A DNA stretch of 53,348 nt, from contig NZ_JAKFHA010000025.1 in NCBI RefSeq assembly GCF_021502675.1, positions 72,943-126,290 on the forward strand, read 5' to 3'. A model generated the notes under the pieces. The model had not been told where the DNA came from. It did not search any database and worked only from the letters and a program-made list of their open reading frames with translations. Positions 8,573 through 15,773 of this stretch are shown in pieces. The stretch comes from Yinghuangia soli. Its GTDB lineage: Bacteria > Actinomycetota > Actinomycetes > Streptomycetales > Streptomycetaceae. The position numbers and the translations under genes are program-made. The first letter of the stretch is position 1; each line of letters begins with the position of its first letter.

Positions 8573-9285
8573 AGATCCCACCACCAGGCTTCGAGCTCGG
8601 CGTGTTCGGCGTACTCGGGCGAGGCGGCGTACGGCGACTGCCGGGCGGCGTCCAGGGCGCCGGTGCGGCGGACGACGTCGCGCAGTTCCCGGAGCACCGG
8701 CATCTCGTCGAGTTCGCCGACGTCGTAGGGCACGACGCCGGAGGCGCCGCCGACGAGGACCTCGCAGCCGAATCCGTACCAGAGGCCGATGAGTTCCACG
8801 TCCCGCTCCTGCTCGGCGGCGGCCGCGACCCGGGCGACGGCGTCGATCAGCGGGGTGCGGCGCAGCGGTGCGGCGTCGGGTCCCTCGAGGTCGCCGGCCG
8901 CGACCATGCGCTGCCACAGGGCGGTGCCGGCGTCGCAGTAGAGGTGCGGCGGGTCGACGTAGCCGTCGTCGAGCCATGAGTCGTATCCGGCGAAGTCGGG
9001 CGCGTCCTCGTCGAAGGTGCGCAGTCCGGTGAACTCGGTCAGCCCGGCGAAGTAGGCGCTCCGGTCGGCATGGTCGGGGTGCCGGTCGAGCGGGAAGCGG
9101 TAGGCGTACCGGCGGCGCAGCAGGACGTCCATCACGCGGAAGTGGGTGAAGGAGCAGTCGAACTGCCCCTGGAACTCGTACAGGGCGGCGTACCAGTCCC
9201 GGACCCGGTCGTCGTCGGGCGCGCTGTGCGCGTCCAGCAGCCGCACCGAATCCGCGACCATGTCCTCGATCTCGTGCAGCGACAT
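8569..9285 (-). CDS. Hypothetical acidic protein, 238 aa
   Basis: A 238-residue, strongly acidic and aromatic-rich protein with no signal peptide or membrane segment. The segment AYRFPLDRHPDHADRSAYF and a tryptophan-rich C terminus (EAWWWDL) stand out, but no family was recognised. ATG 9285 is preceded by GAGGGG at a suitable distance. It is monocistronic and convergent with the phosphotransferase; the two stop codons overlap on the palindrome CTAG at 8569-8572. It could be a DUF protein of the SMI1/SUKH-like kind, but that is only an impression from its composition. Confidence 0.65.
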   Translation of the reverse strand: MSLHEIEDMVADSVRLLDAHSAPDDDRVRDWYAALYEFQGQFDCSFTHFRVMDVLLRRRYAYRFPLDRHPDHADRSAYFAGLTEFTGLRTFDEDAPDFAGYDSWLDDGYVDPPHLYCDAGTALWQRMVAAGDLEGPDAAPLRRTPLIDAVARVAAAAEQERDVELIGLWYGFGCEVLVGGASGVVPYDVGELDEMPVLRELRDVVRRTGALDAARQSPYAASPEYAEHAELEAWWWDL

Positions 9286-9353
9286 GGGTCCCCTCAGTCC
9301 GTGGTCGGGGGTCACCGTACAAGCGGGCTCTGCCACGAAGGCGGCCGGGCCGC

Positions 9354-9893
9354 CTACGAGGGCGCGGTCATCGTGCGGGTGACGGTGTCCGCCAAGCCCG
9401 CCGGGGTGACGCCTTGTTCGGCGAACATCACCGGGAGGGCGCCTTCGCCCGCGCGGACGACGCCGAGGAGCAGGTGGCCGGGCGCGATGATCCGGTGTTC
9501 GAGGGCGAGGGCGGCGCGCAGGGACTGGGCCAGGGCCTTCTTGGCGTCGCGGTCGAAGCGGATGATGCCGGTCCTGGAGCCGCCGCGGCGGCCGGCGCCG
9601 CTGAGGGCGCCGGAGCCGAACTCGGCCTCGACCTTGCGGCGCACCTCGGCGAAGTCGATGCCGATGCTCTCCAGCGCGGCGGCGTCGACACCGTCCGCGC
9701 GCTCGACCGCGCGGCGGGCGGTGGGCAGGTCGATCCCGGCGTCGGCGAGGGTGCGGACGACGGGGTCGCCGGTCACGCCGAGCACGCCGAGGACCAGGTG
9801 CTCGGGGGCAATGGTCGCCTGTTCGAGGCGCCGGGCCTCCTCGCGGGCGGCCACGACGGCCTGGCGGGCGTCGTCGGTGAAACGTTCGAACAT
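9354..9893 (-). CDS. Stand-alone double Clp N-terminal (Clp R) domain protein
   Basis: A 179-residue protein made of two Clp-N repeats: residues 1-75 (MFERFTDDARQAVV, then APEHLVLGVLG) and about 105-179 (RFDRDAKKALAQSL, then IAPGHLLLGVV). It lacks the AAA+ ATPase modules of ClpC/ClpA. In unfoldases this domain binds adaptors and substrates, so the free form may be an adaptor, decoy or sensor. A glycine/arginine-rich linker with SGAGRRGG joins the repeats. The gene lies two bases after the small HTH gene, in one transcript driven by the promoter with paired palindromes. The combination recurs in actinomycetes, but no function is firmly assigned to it that I know of. Confidence 0.85.
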   Translation of the reverse strand: MFERFTDDARQAVVAAREEARRLEQATIAPEHLVLGVLGVTGDPVVRTLADAGIDLPTARRAVERADGVDAAALESIGIDFAEVRRKVEAEFGSGALSGAGRRGGSRTGIIRFDRDAKKALAQSLRAALALEHRIIAPGHLLLGVVRAGEGALPVMFAEQGVTPAGLADTVTRTMTAPS

Positions 9894-9895
9894 GG

Positions 9896-10129
9896 TCAGT
9901 CCTCCTTGCTCCGGAACCGCCCCGTGGCGGCGTGCTTCTTGTGCACGGCTTGCCGGGTGACGCCGAGGCAGGCCGCGATCTCCTGCCAGGACCAGCCCTG
10001 TTCGCGGGCGCTGCGGACCTGCAGTGCCTCGAGCCGGTCGGCGAGGTCGCGCAGGGCCCGGACCGCGCGGAGTCCGACCGCGGGGTCGCGGCTGGCCGCG
10101 GCGTCGGCGAGCTGCTTGGTCTCACTCAT
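9896..10129 (-). CDS. Small helix-turn-helix DNA-binding protein
   Basis: A 77-residue protein whose C-terminal half is an HTH: WSWQEIAACLGVTRQAVHKK, followed by a basic tail. The N-terminal half is a predicted amphipathic helix (VRALRDLADRLEALQVR) suitable for dimerisation. The start is ATG 10129; an in-frame upstream ATG exists but would extend the protein across the palindromic operators. The stop is two bases from the start of the double Clp-N gene, so the pair is co-transcribed. The small size and two palindromes directly upstream suggest an autorepressor, with the Clp-N protein as its sensor, partner or effector. Confidence 0.8.
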   Translation of the reverse strand: MSETKQLADAAASRDPAVGLRAVRALRDLADRLEALQVRSAREQGWSWQEIAACLGVTRQAVHKKHAATGRFRSKED

Positions 10130-10132
10130 GCT

Positions 10133-10148
10133 GTCAACATAAGTTGAC
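10133..10148. promoter_or_regulatory. Candidate operator 1 of the HTH/Clp-N module
   Basis: GTCAAC-ATAA-GTTGAC is a perfect 6+6 palindrome with a 4-base spacer, beginning three bases upstream of the ATG at 10129. A protein bound here would cover the start region. A second, near-identical copy lies 28 bp upstream. Confidence 0.6.
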
Positions 10149-10191
10149 GCCCGGGCTCGCGTCAATCAAAGTTGACACAAGCCCGGGCGTC
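10146..10191 (-). terminator. Hairpin terminator of the MBL-fold gene, overlapping the HTH promoter
   Basis: GACGCCCGGGCT (10146-10157) and AGCCCGGGCGTC (10180-10191) form a perfect 12-bp stem with a 22-base loop. It lies about 40 bases after the stop of the minus-strand MBL-fold gene and so probably ends that transcript. Its loop contains candidate operator 2 of the HTH/Clp-N module. Confidence 0.55.
10161..10176. promoter_or_regulatory. Candidate operator 2 of the HTH/Clp-N module
   Basis: GTCAAT-CAAA-GTTGAC repeats the architecture of operator 1 with one mismatch in the arms and the same 4-base spacer. Centre-to-centre distance between the two sites is 28 bp. It sits inside the loop of the 12-bp inverted repeat at 10146-10191. 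Confidence 0.6.
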
Positions 10192-10230
10192 CAGGTCCTG
10201 CGGTGCCGCCGGGAAGCGCTGCGGATCCCG

Positions 10231-10998
10231 CTACAGCTCGATGCGGTCGCCCGGCTTGGGCAGGTGCAGGCGCTCCGAGAGCCCGGCGGCCGCGAAGGCG
10301 GCGACGAGGGTGTCGGGGCCCTCGGTGAAGTGCCCCCAGTGCTCGAAGTGCAGCGGGACGACGTGTGCGGCGCCCAGGATCTCGGCTGCCTCGGCGGCGC
10401 GTTCGCTGGTCAGGGTGAGCGGTCCGTCGGCGACCGGGGTGCGGGCGGCGCCCGCGAACAGCAGGGCGACGTCGACCGGACCGACTCGCTCGGCGATGGC
10501 GCGGACGACGTCCAGCGAGGCGTTGTCGCCGCTCACGTACACCGTCGGCAGCCCGTCGCCGGCCAGCACGAAGCCGGTGACCTCGCCGGTGAGGTGCTCG
10601 GTGCCGTCCGGGCCGTGCTGCGCCGGGACGCCGGTGATCCGCAGGACTCCCCCGTCGGGGCGGGCGAGTTCGGCGGTCTCCCAGTTCGGCAGCACCCGGA
10701 TGGCGGCACCGATCCGCTCGTGCGCCGAGCCGGTGCTGAAGGCGGCCGGCGCGGCGGCGAGGAAGTCGCGCCCGGCGTCGTCGAGGTTGTCGGGGTGCTG
10801 GTCGTGGGACAGCAGGACGGCGTCGACCGGCCCCACGTCGCCCGGAGTCAGGGCGGGTCCGGCGGTCTTGACCAGCACCCGGTTCCCGACCGGATGGTCG
10901 CCGGGCGGGTCGAACGTGGGGTCGGTCAGCAGCCGGAGGCCGCCGATCTCGACGAGTGCGGTGGGGCCTCCGACGTAGCGGACGGCGATGCTGCTCAT
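10231..10998 (-). CDS. MBL-fold metal-dependent hydrolase
   Basis: A 255-residue metallo-beta-lactamase-fold protein of the UlaG/RomA-like kind. Metal ligands are visible in SHDQHPDN (H65, H68, D70), AQHG (H128) and VSGDNA (D158), and a C-terminal PLHFEHWGHF histidine motif is present. The HxHxDN variant, with N71 where many members have H, is usual in this subgroup, whose substrates include lactones and N-acyl phospholipids. ATG 10998 follows AGGAGC at a good distance. The gene is monocistronic, with a terminator downstream. The substrate is unknown. Confidence 0.83.
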   Translation of the reverse strand: MSSIAVRYVGGPTALVEIGGLRLLTDPTFDPPGDHPVGNRVLVKTAGPALTPGDVGPVDAVLLSHDQHPDNLDDAGRDFLAAAPAAFSTGSAHERIGAAIRVLPNWETAELARPDGGVLRITGVPAQHGPDGTEHLTGEVTGFVLAGDGLPTVYVSGDNASLDVVRAIAERVGPVDVALLFAGAARTPVADGPLTLTSERAAEAAEILGAAHVVPLHFEHWGHFTEGPDTLVAAFAAAGLSERLHLPKPGDRIEL

Positions 10999-11189
10999 GT
11001 TCTGCTCCTGGGGACGAGGACGGAACTCTCCAGCCGACAACCGCAGTCCGCGGACGATCATTCCGCCGCGGCCGCCCCGGCAAGTCGCCCGCTATGCCGG
11101 TTACCTCCACCCGGTTCCGGCCGCCGTCTCCGAAAGCGCACGTTTCGCCCCGGCCGAGTCGGCGCTAGTGTCTGCCCGGATAAGGCACC

Positions 11190-11543
11190 ATGAATTGTCG
11201 GCAAACATACGAACGCACTGTGCAGATCGGGGTCCGCATGCTCGCCCACGTCACCGTCCTGGTCGTCGCGTCGGCGACCTTGCTGCCGATGGCCTGGGCT
11301 GTGGACACCGGCCGCGGACCGCGCTTCCTCGCCCCGCACGCACATCCGACGGCACGGCGGTTCCGGGCGCTGGGCTTCCTCGGTCTGTACGCAATGGCCC
11401 TGCTGATCACGCTGCCCCGGCTGCTGGACGCGTCGCCGCGCATCATCAGCGCTTGTTCGATCGCCAGCGGGTTCGCGGTGGTCGCGGCGTTCTCGTGCGC
11501 GGGCGCCGGCGGCCGCGCGGACCGCTCGTTCGGCCGCTACTGA
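11190..11543 (+). CDS. Small hypothetical membrane protein
   Basis: Up to 117 residues with two or three hydrophobic stretches: residues 18-37 (MLAHVTVLVVASATLLPMAW), about 62-80 and about 83-102. A later in-frame ATG at 11238 (MLAHVTV) is an alternative start. Weak AAGG and GGGG motifs precede the two candidates. No family was recognised. It lies alone between the divergent MBL-fold gene and the convergent HAD gene. Codon usage fits the surrounding genes, which is the main reason to accept it. Confidence 0.5.
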   Translation: MNCRQTYERTVQIGVRMLAHVTVLVVASATLLPMAWAVDTGRGPRFLAPHAHPTARRFRALGFLGLYAMALLITLPRLLDASPRIISACSIASGFAVVAAFSCAGAGGRADRSFGRY

Positions 11544-11587
11544 CCGGCCGCCGCGCCGGGCGCCACGCGCCGCGGCGCTCCGCGCAC

Positions 11588-12400
11588 TCAGCCGAAGTGC
11601 CGTTCCAGCACCGCGGCGACGCCGTCCTCGTTGTTGGACGCGGTGTGCCGGGGCACGGCGGCGAGCACCTCCGGGTGCGCGTTCGCCATCGCCCAGCCGG
11701 AGCCCGCCCAGCCCAGGATGCCCAGGTCGTTGGGCATGTCGCCGAACGCCAGCACATCGGCCGCATCGATCCCGCGCGCCTGGCACAGCCCGGCGAGGAC
11801 CGCGCCTTTGCTGACTTCCGACGCGCTGATCTCCAGGAGCCCCCGTCCGCCGGAGTGCGTGACCTGCAAAGCGGACCCGGAGCCGGCCGCGGTGGCCGCG
11901 GCGACCGCCGCGAGCATCGCGTCCGCGGTCCACGTACCCGACCAGGCCAGCAGTTTCACGATCGGCGTGGCGGCGGACCAGAGTTCCTCCAGCCCGCCGA
12001 CCCCGAACTCGGCCGTGCCGCCGTCCGAGGAGAACCGCAGCTCGAAGCCGGGTGTGAACACCACGTGCAGGCCGGTCTCCACGGCGAATCCGACGCCGGG
12101 CACATGCCGGCCCAGCAGCGCCGCCGCCTCGCGCGCCGCGGTGACTTCGAGCGGGCTGGACGACAGGACGCGGCCGTCGGCCATGTCGTAGATCTGGGCG
12201 CCGTTGCTGCACACCGCGGTACCGGTGAGCCCGTACCGCCGGGCCAGTGCGTCGACATATCGCGGCGGCCGTGCGGTGACCAGCACGACGTCGGCTCCCG
12301 CCTCGGCGGCCAGGCGCAGCGCCCGCAGGGTCCGTGGGGACAGCCCGCCGTCGCTGCGCAGCAGGGTGCCGTCCAGGTCCGTGGCGACGAGTCGGATCAC
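11588..12400 (-). CDS. HAD-superfamily phosphatase, Cof type (IIB)
   Basis: A 270-residue Cof-type HAD hydrolase. Motif I is DLDGT with nucleophile D8 and acid/base D10, motif II is VTARP, a conserved lysine lies in SEVSKGAVL, and motif IV is GDMPNDLGIL. The size and type IIB cap match phosphatases acting on sugar phosphates or pyridoxal phosphate. The GTG start at 12400 is 48 bp from the ATG of the divergent CYTH gene, so the promoters must overlap. The physiological substrate cannot be read from sequence. Confidence 0.86.
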   Translation of the reverse strand: MIRLVATDLDGTLLRSDGGLSPRTLRALRLAAEAGADVVLVTARPPRYVDALARRYGLTGTAVCSNGAQIYDMADGRVLSSSPLEVTAAREAAALLGRHVPGVGFAVETGLHVVFTPGFELRFSSDGGTAEFGVGGLEELWSAATPIVKLLAWSGTWTADAMLAAVAAATAAGSGSALQVTHSGGRGLLEISASEVSKGAVLAGLCQARGIDAADVLAFGDMPNDLGILGWAGSGWAMANAHPEVLAAVPRHTASNNEDGVAAVLERHFG

Positions 12401-12448
12401 CCCGGAATCCTACGCAAGGGCACGGACACAGCGAGACGAGGAGAGGCC

Positions 12449-12922
12449 ATGGGGATCGAGGTCGAGCGCAAGTTCGCGGTCGGGAAGCTGCCGGAGTTCG
12501 AGGTGCCGGGCGCCCGGCTGCGGCAGGGCTACGTGACGCGCGGTTCCGGCACCGAGGTACGGCTGCGGCAGGCCGACGCGGTGCACACCGTCACGGTGAA
12601 GACGGGCAGCGGCCTGGTCCGCGGCGAGACCGAGGTCGAGCTCACCGCGGCGCAGTTCGAGGCGCTGTGGCCCACCACCGAAGGAGCCCGGCTGGAGAAG
12701 ACCCGGCACACGCTCGACCAGGACGGGCACACGTACTTCGTGGACGTCTACGACGGCGCACTGGCCGGCCTGCTGACCGTCGAGGTCGAATTCCCCGACG
12801 CCGGCGCCGCGGCCGCGTTCGTGCCGCCGGACTGGTTCGGTGCGGAGCTGACCGGCCGGTCCGAGTACGGCAACCGCAGCCTCGCGGTGGACGGCCTGCC
12901 CGCCGATGGGCCGAACGGCTGA
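12449..12922 (+). CDS. CYTH domain protein
   Basis: A 157-residue CYTH domain protein. The N-terminal signature EVERKF supplies the ExExK metal-binding motif (E4, E6, K8), and basic and acidic strands (EVRLRQ, VTVKTG, EVELT, VEVEF) follow in the order expected for the triphosphate-tunnel fold. Family members act as adenylate cyclase class IV, thiamine triphosphatase or inorganic triphosphatase. ATG 12449 is chosen because GAGGAGAGG precedes it; the open frame runs far upstream without other support. It diverges from a Cof-type phosphatase, another phosphate-ester enzyme. Confidence 0.85.
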   Translation: MGIEVERKFAVGKLPEFEVPGARLRQGYVTRGSGTEVRLRQADAVHTVTVKTGSGLVRGETEVELTAAQFEALWPTTEGARLEKTRHTLDQDGHTYFVDVYDGALAGLLTVEVEFPDAGAAAAFVPPDWFGAELTGRSEYGNRSLAVDGLPADGPNG

Positions 12923-12936
12923 CCGGCAGCGGTCGG

Positions 12937-13260
12937 CTACTTGTGGCGGTGGAACCGCCAGTGCGTGCCGTGCTTGTGGTGCGGCATCTGGGCCAGGACC
13001 GCGGCCACCACCCCGGCCCGCAGGATCCGCGCCTTGCGCTCCCCGCAGTTGGGGCATTCCGCCATGAGCGGCGGCGGCACCCGCTTGCCGTCGGCGTAGT
13101 AGTAGCGGAACTCGCGGTTGTCGGCGTCGAGGTGGATCTCGACGTCGTACGTCTGCTCCCAGCCGTGGCCGCAGTGCAGGCAGGTGAACGCGAATGCCTC
13201 TTGGAGCCCGGCGTCCGCAGGGGTGTCGTCGGAGTCCGCGTCCCCAGGGGTGGTCGTCAT
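12937..13260 (-). CDS. Small zinc-ribbon protein with histidine-rich tail
   Basis: A 107-residue protein with two CxxC knuckles, CLHCGHGW and CPNCGERK, separated by about 45 residues, consistent with one zinc ribbon. The C terminus is unusual: MPHHKHGTHWRFHRHK has six histidines within 16 residues, suggesting extra metal binding. ATG 13260 follows GAGGAGA. It is convergent with the CYTH gene 14 bp away. No enzyme domain is present; a nucleic-acid- or metal-binding accessory role is a guess. Confidence 0.72.
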   Translation of the reverse strand: MTTTPGDADSDDTPADAGLQEAFAFTCLHCGHGWEQTYDVEIHLDADNREFRYYYADGKRVPPPLMAECPNCGERKARILRAGVVAAVLAQMPHHKHGTHWRFHRHK

Positions 13261-13408
13261 GGCGGCGTCTCCTCGTCCGGCGTGCCGTCGGTCAAGCGGA
13301 CCGGGCGTCCTCGCGGCGCGGCTCGGCCACTCCCCCGACCATGACACGCACCCCCCGCCCCGGCCACTCGGCAGCCGGCGCCGGATCGCGGGGGGCCGCC
13401 CGGGTGCC

Positions 13409-14296
13409 TCAAGGGCGCAGGGCGTCGCGTATGGCGGCCAGGGCGGGGTGGTTGATGGATGCTTCGCGGACCACGGTCAGGATGCGGCGGAACACGGGCG
13501 GGCCGTCGATGGCGGCCACGGCGACGCCGGGGTCGCGGTCGGCGCGGGCCAGTTCGGGCAGGAGGGTGACGGCCTGTCCGGCGCCGACCAGGAAGAGCAG
13601 CGACATCGCGTCCGAGGTGCGGTGCCGTACGTCGGGCTGGAAGCCGCCCTGGGTGCGGCAGACGTCCTCGATCCACCGGCCGTGGCTGGTGTCCGGGCGG
13701 CCGGCCGCCCAGGCGTCGTCGGCGAGTGCGGCGATCCGCACCGCCGGCGGGCCGGCCGCGGGGTGGTCGCGGGGCAGCACCACGCGGATCGGGTCGAGGC
13801 GCAGTTCGCGGAAGTCCAGGCCGGGCGTGGCGCGCCGGGTCCCGGTGCCGAACTCGTCGCAGATCGCCAGGTCGCAGGCCCGGTCCTCGAGCATGGCGAG
13901 GGCGTAGTCCGGCTCGGTCACCTGGGTCTCGATGCGCAGCCCGGGGTGTTCGGCGGCGAGCCGGGCCATGACCGGGGCGAGCAGGCCGATGGCGGTCTGG
14001 AACGCGGCGACCCGGACGAGTCCGCTGACCGCGCCGGCGCTGGCCGCCACGTCGGCCTCGGCTTCCTCCATGCGGGCCAGCAGCGCGTCGCCGTGCTCGG
14101 CCAGCACGAAGCCCGCGGCGGTCAGCCGGAGGCGGCGGCCGACGCGTTCGAAGAGCACCGCGCCCGCCTCGCGCTGCAGTTCGCCGAGCTGGTGGGAGAC
14201 GGTGGACGGGCTGTACGAGAGCGCCTCGGCCACCGCGGCGACGGTGCCGCGGCGGCGCAGCTCGCAGAGCAGGCGCAGGCGGTGGAGGTCGATCAC
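13409..14296 (-). CDS. LysR family regulator, DgdR-like by position
   Basis: A 295-residue LysR regulator with an N-terminal winged HTH (residues 1-60, including GTVAAVAEALSYSPSTVSHQ) and a periplasmic-binding-like effector domain. It starts with GTG at 14296, directly divergent from the dialkylglycine decarboxylase-like gene with 145 bp between. In Burkholderia cepacia the LysR repressor DgdR is likewise adjacent to dgdA. That positional match is the basis for the inferred role; a specific DgdR sequence signature was not verified. Confidence 0.85.
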   Translation of the reverse strand: MIDLHRLRLLCELRRRGTVAAVAEALSYSPSTVSHQLGELQREAGAVLFERVGRRLRLTAAGFVLAEHGDALLARMEEAEADVAASAGAVSGLVRVAAFQTAIGLLAPVMARLAAEHPGLRIETQVTEPDYALAMLEDRACDLAICDEFGTGTRRATPGLDFRELRLDPIRVVLPRDHPAAGPPAVRIAALADDAWAAGRPDTSHGRWIEDVCRTQGGFQPDVRHRTSDAMSLLFLVGAGQAVTLLPELARADRDPGVAVAAIDGPPVFRRILTVVREASINHPALAAIRDALRP

Positions 14297-14298
14297 CG

Positions 14299-14346
14299 TT
14301 CGAATTCTTCCACGATTACCGATCGAAAAGATGCGCTGGTTTCGAA
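14299..14346. promoter_or_regulatory. Paired TTCGAA palindromes in the LysR/dgdA-like intergenic region
   Basis: TTCGAA occurs at 14299-14304 and 14341-14346, exactly 42 bp apart, about four helical turns. LysR proteins bind as tetramers to a recognition and an activation site on one face of DNA, so the pair is a candidate for the shared control region of the LysR gene and the enzyme gene. Confidence 0.4.
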
Positions 14347-14441
14347 GGGTCGCGGTGCCCCAGCATCGAAGGGAACGCGGGTCGAGGGGCGGCCGCGGAG
14401 CGGCCGGGCCGACGGAGGGCCGCCGTGGAGAGGGGATTGCC

Positions 14442-15725
14442 GTGGATGCACGCGCCGAGCTGATGGTCCGCTACGCCGGGGAGTTCTGGCCCGAGGTGAT
14501 CGCCCGGTCGTCCGGGTCGTGGCTGGAGACGACCGAGGGGCGCCGCATCCTCGACTTCACCTCGGGGCAGATCTGCGCCACCATCGGGCACAGCCATCCG
14601 CGCATCACCGAGGCCATCGAGCGGGCGCTGCGCGAGACCGTGCACCTAAACTCCCGGATGCTCGCTCCCCCGGTGCTCGACCTGGCCGAGGCGCTGGTCG
14701 GGATGACGCCGGAGGGCCTGGACCGGGTGCTGCTGCTGAGCACCGGCGGGGAGGCGAACGAGGCCGCGCTGCGGATGGCGAAGACGGTCACCGGCGGGTT
14801 CGAGGTCCTGGGGCTGACGCGCAGCTGGCACGGCATGACGGCGGGCAGCCAGGGGTCGACGTACAGCGCGGGGCGGCGCGGCCACGGTCCGACCGTGCCG
14901 GGGACGTACGCGCTGCCGGCGCCGTACGCGTACCGCTGCCCCGTCAAGCACTGCGAAGACGCGTGCGACATGACCTGCCTGGAGGTCGGGTTCGAGCAGT
15001 ACGACGAGCAGAGCAACGGCGCTCCGGCCGCGGTGATCGCCGAGCCGGTGCTGTCCGCGGGCGGCGTGCTCGTGCCGCCGCCCGGCTACTTCGCCCGGCT
15101 GGCGGGGCTGGCGCACGAGCGCGGCATGCTGCTGATCCTGGACGAGGCGCAGACCGGGTTCGGGCGCCTCGGGGCGATGTTCGGGATGGACGTCTTCGAC
15201 GTGCAGCCGGACCTGCTGACGGTCTCCAAGACGCTGGGCGGCGGCCTGCCGATCAGTGCGGTGATGACCAGTGCCGCGATCGAACAGGAGGCGTACGACC
15301 GGGGGTTGATGTACTACACCTCGCACATGTCGGACCCGCTGCCGGCCGCCGCCGCACTCGCCGTGCTGGACGTGGTGCGCGAGGAGGACCTGGCCGCGCG
15401 GGCCCTCGAGCGCGGCGAGCGCCTCGGCGCGCACCTGCGCGAGCTGCAGACGCGGCACGAGGCGATCGGCGAGGTGCGCGGCATGGGCCTGCTGTGGGGC
15501 GTCGAGCTGGTCGAGGACCGGGACACGCGCAAGCCGGCCGTGGCGTACGGGGACGCCGTGACCGAGGCGTGCGAGCGCGCCGGGCTGTGCATGAACATCG
15601 TGCGCGCCAAGTCGGGCGGCATCAGTTCGTGCCTGCGGATGGCCCCGCCGCTCACGGTCGAGGACGCCGAGATCGACACCGCCGTGGAGATCCTCGACAA
15701 GGCCCTCACGGACGCCCGGGGCTGA
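14442..15725 (+). CDS. dgdA: 2,2-dialkylglycine decarboxylase-like PLP enzyme
   Basis: A 427-residue class III PLP enzyme. It matches the remembered Burkholderia DgdA sequence closely: FTSGQ, LLSTGGEANEAALRMAK, RSWHGM, the PLP aspartate D234 in LDEAQTG, the PLP lysine K263 in SKTLGGGLP, and R399 in LRMAPPLTV. Q43 corresponds to DgdA Q52, which favours decarboxylation over simple transamination. The expected reaction is decarboxylation-dependent transamination of 2,2-dialkylglycines (for example aminoisobutyrate) with pyruvate. Four cysteines at 166, 171, 175 and 179 form a cluster not remembered from the Burkholderia enzyme. The start is GTG 14442. A plain aminotransferase with another substrate remains possible. 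Confidence 0.8.
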   Translation: MDARAELMVRYAGEFWPEVIARSSGSWLETTEGRRILDFTSGQICATIGHSHPRITEAIERALRETVHLNSRMLAPPVLDLAEALVGMTPEGLDRVLLLSTGGEANEAALRMAKTVTGGFEVLGLTRSWHGMTAGSQGSTYSAGRRGHGPTVPGTYALPAPYAYRCPVKHCEDACDMTCLEVGFEQYDEQSNGAPAAVIAEPVLSAGGVLVPPPGYFARLAGLAHERGMLLILDEAQTGFGRLGAMFGMDVFDVQPDLLTVSKTLGGGLPISAVMTSAAIEQEAYDRGLMYYTSHMSDPLPAAAALAVLDVVREEDLAARALERGERLGAHLRELQTRHEAIGEVRGMGLLWGVELVEDRDTRKPAVAYGDAVTEACERAGLCMNIVRAKSGGISSCLRMAPPLTVEDAEIDTAVEILDKALTDARG

Positions 15726-15729
15726 CCGG

Positions 15730-15765
15730 AAACCGGCTCCGCCGCGCGGTGACGCCTTCCGGTTT
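15730..15765 (+). terminator. Weak hairpin after the dgdA-like gene
   Basis: AAACCGG (15730-15736) and CCGGTTT (15759-15765) are perfect 7-base inverted repeats with a 22-base loop, beginning five bases after the stop. The last paired bases form a short T-run. A weak intrinsic terminator is likely. Confidence 0.4.
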
Positions 15766-15773
15766 GCCCGGTC

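Noticed and set aside
9286-10125. 518-residue reading of the hypothetical gene frame across the Clp-N gene
   Set aside because: The extension is a shadow frame of the Clp-N and HTH genes; ATG 9285 with GAGGGG is the supported start.
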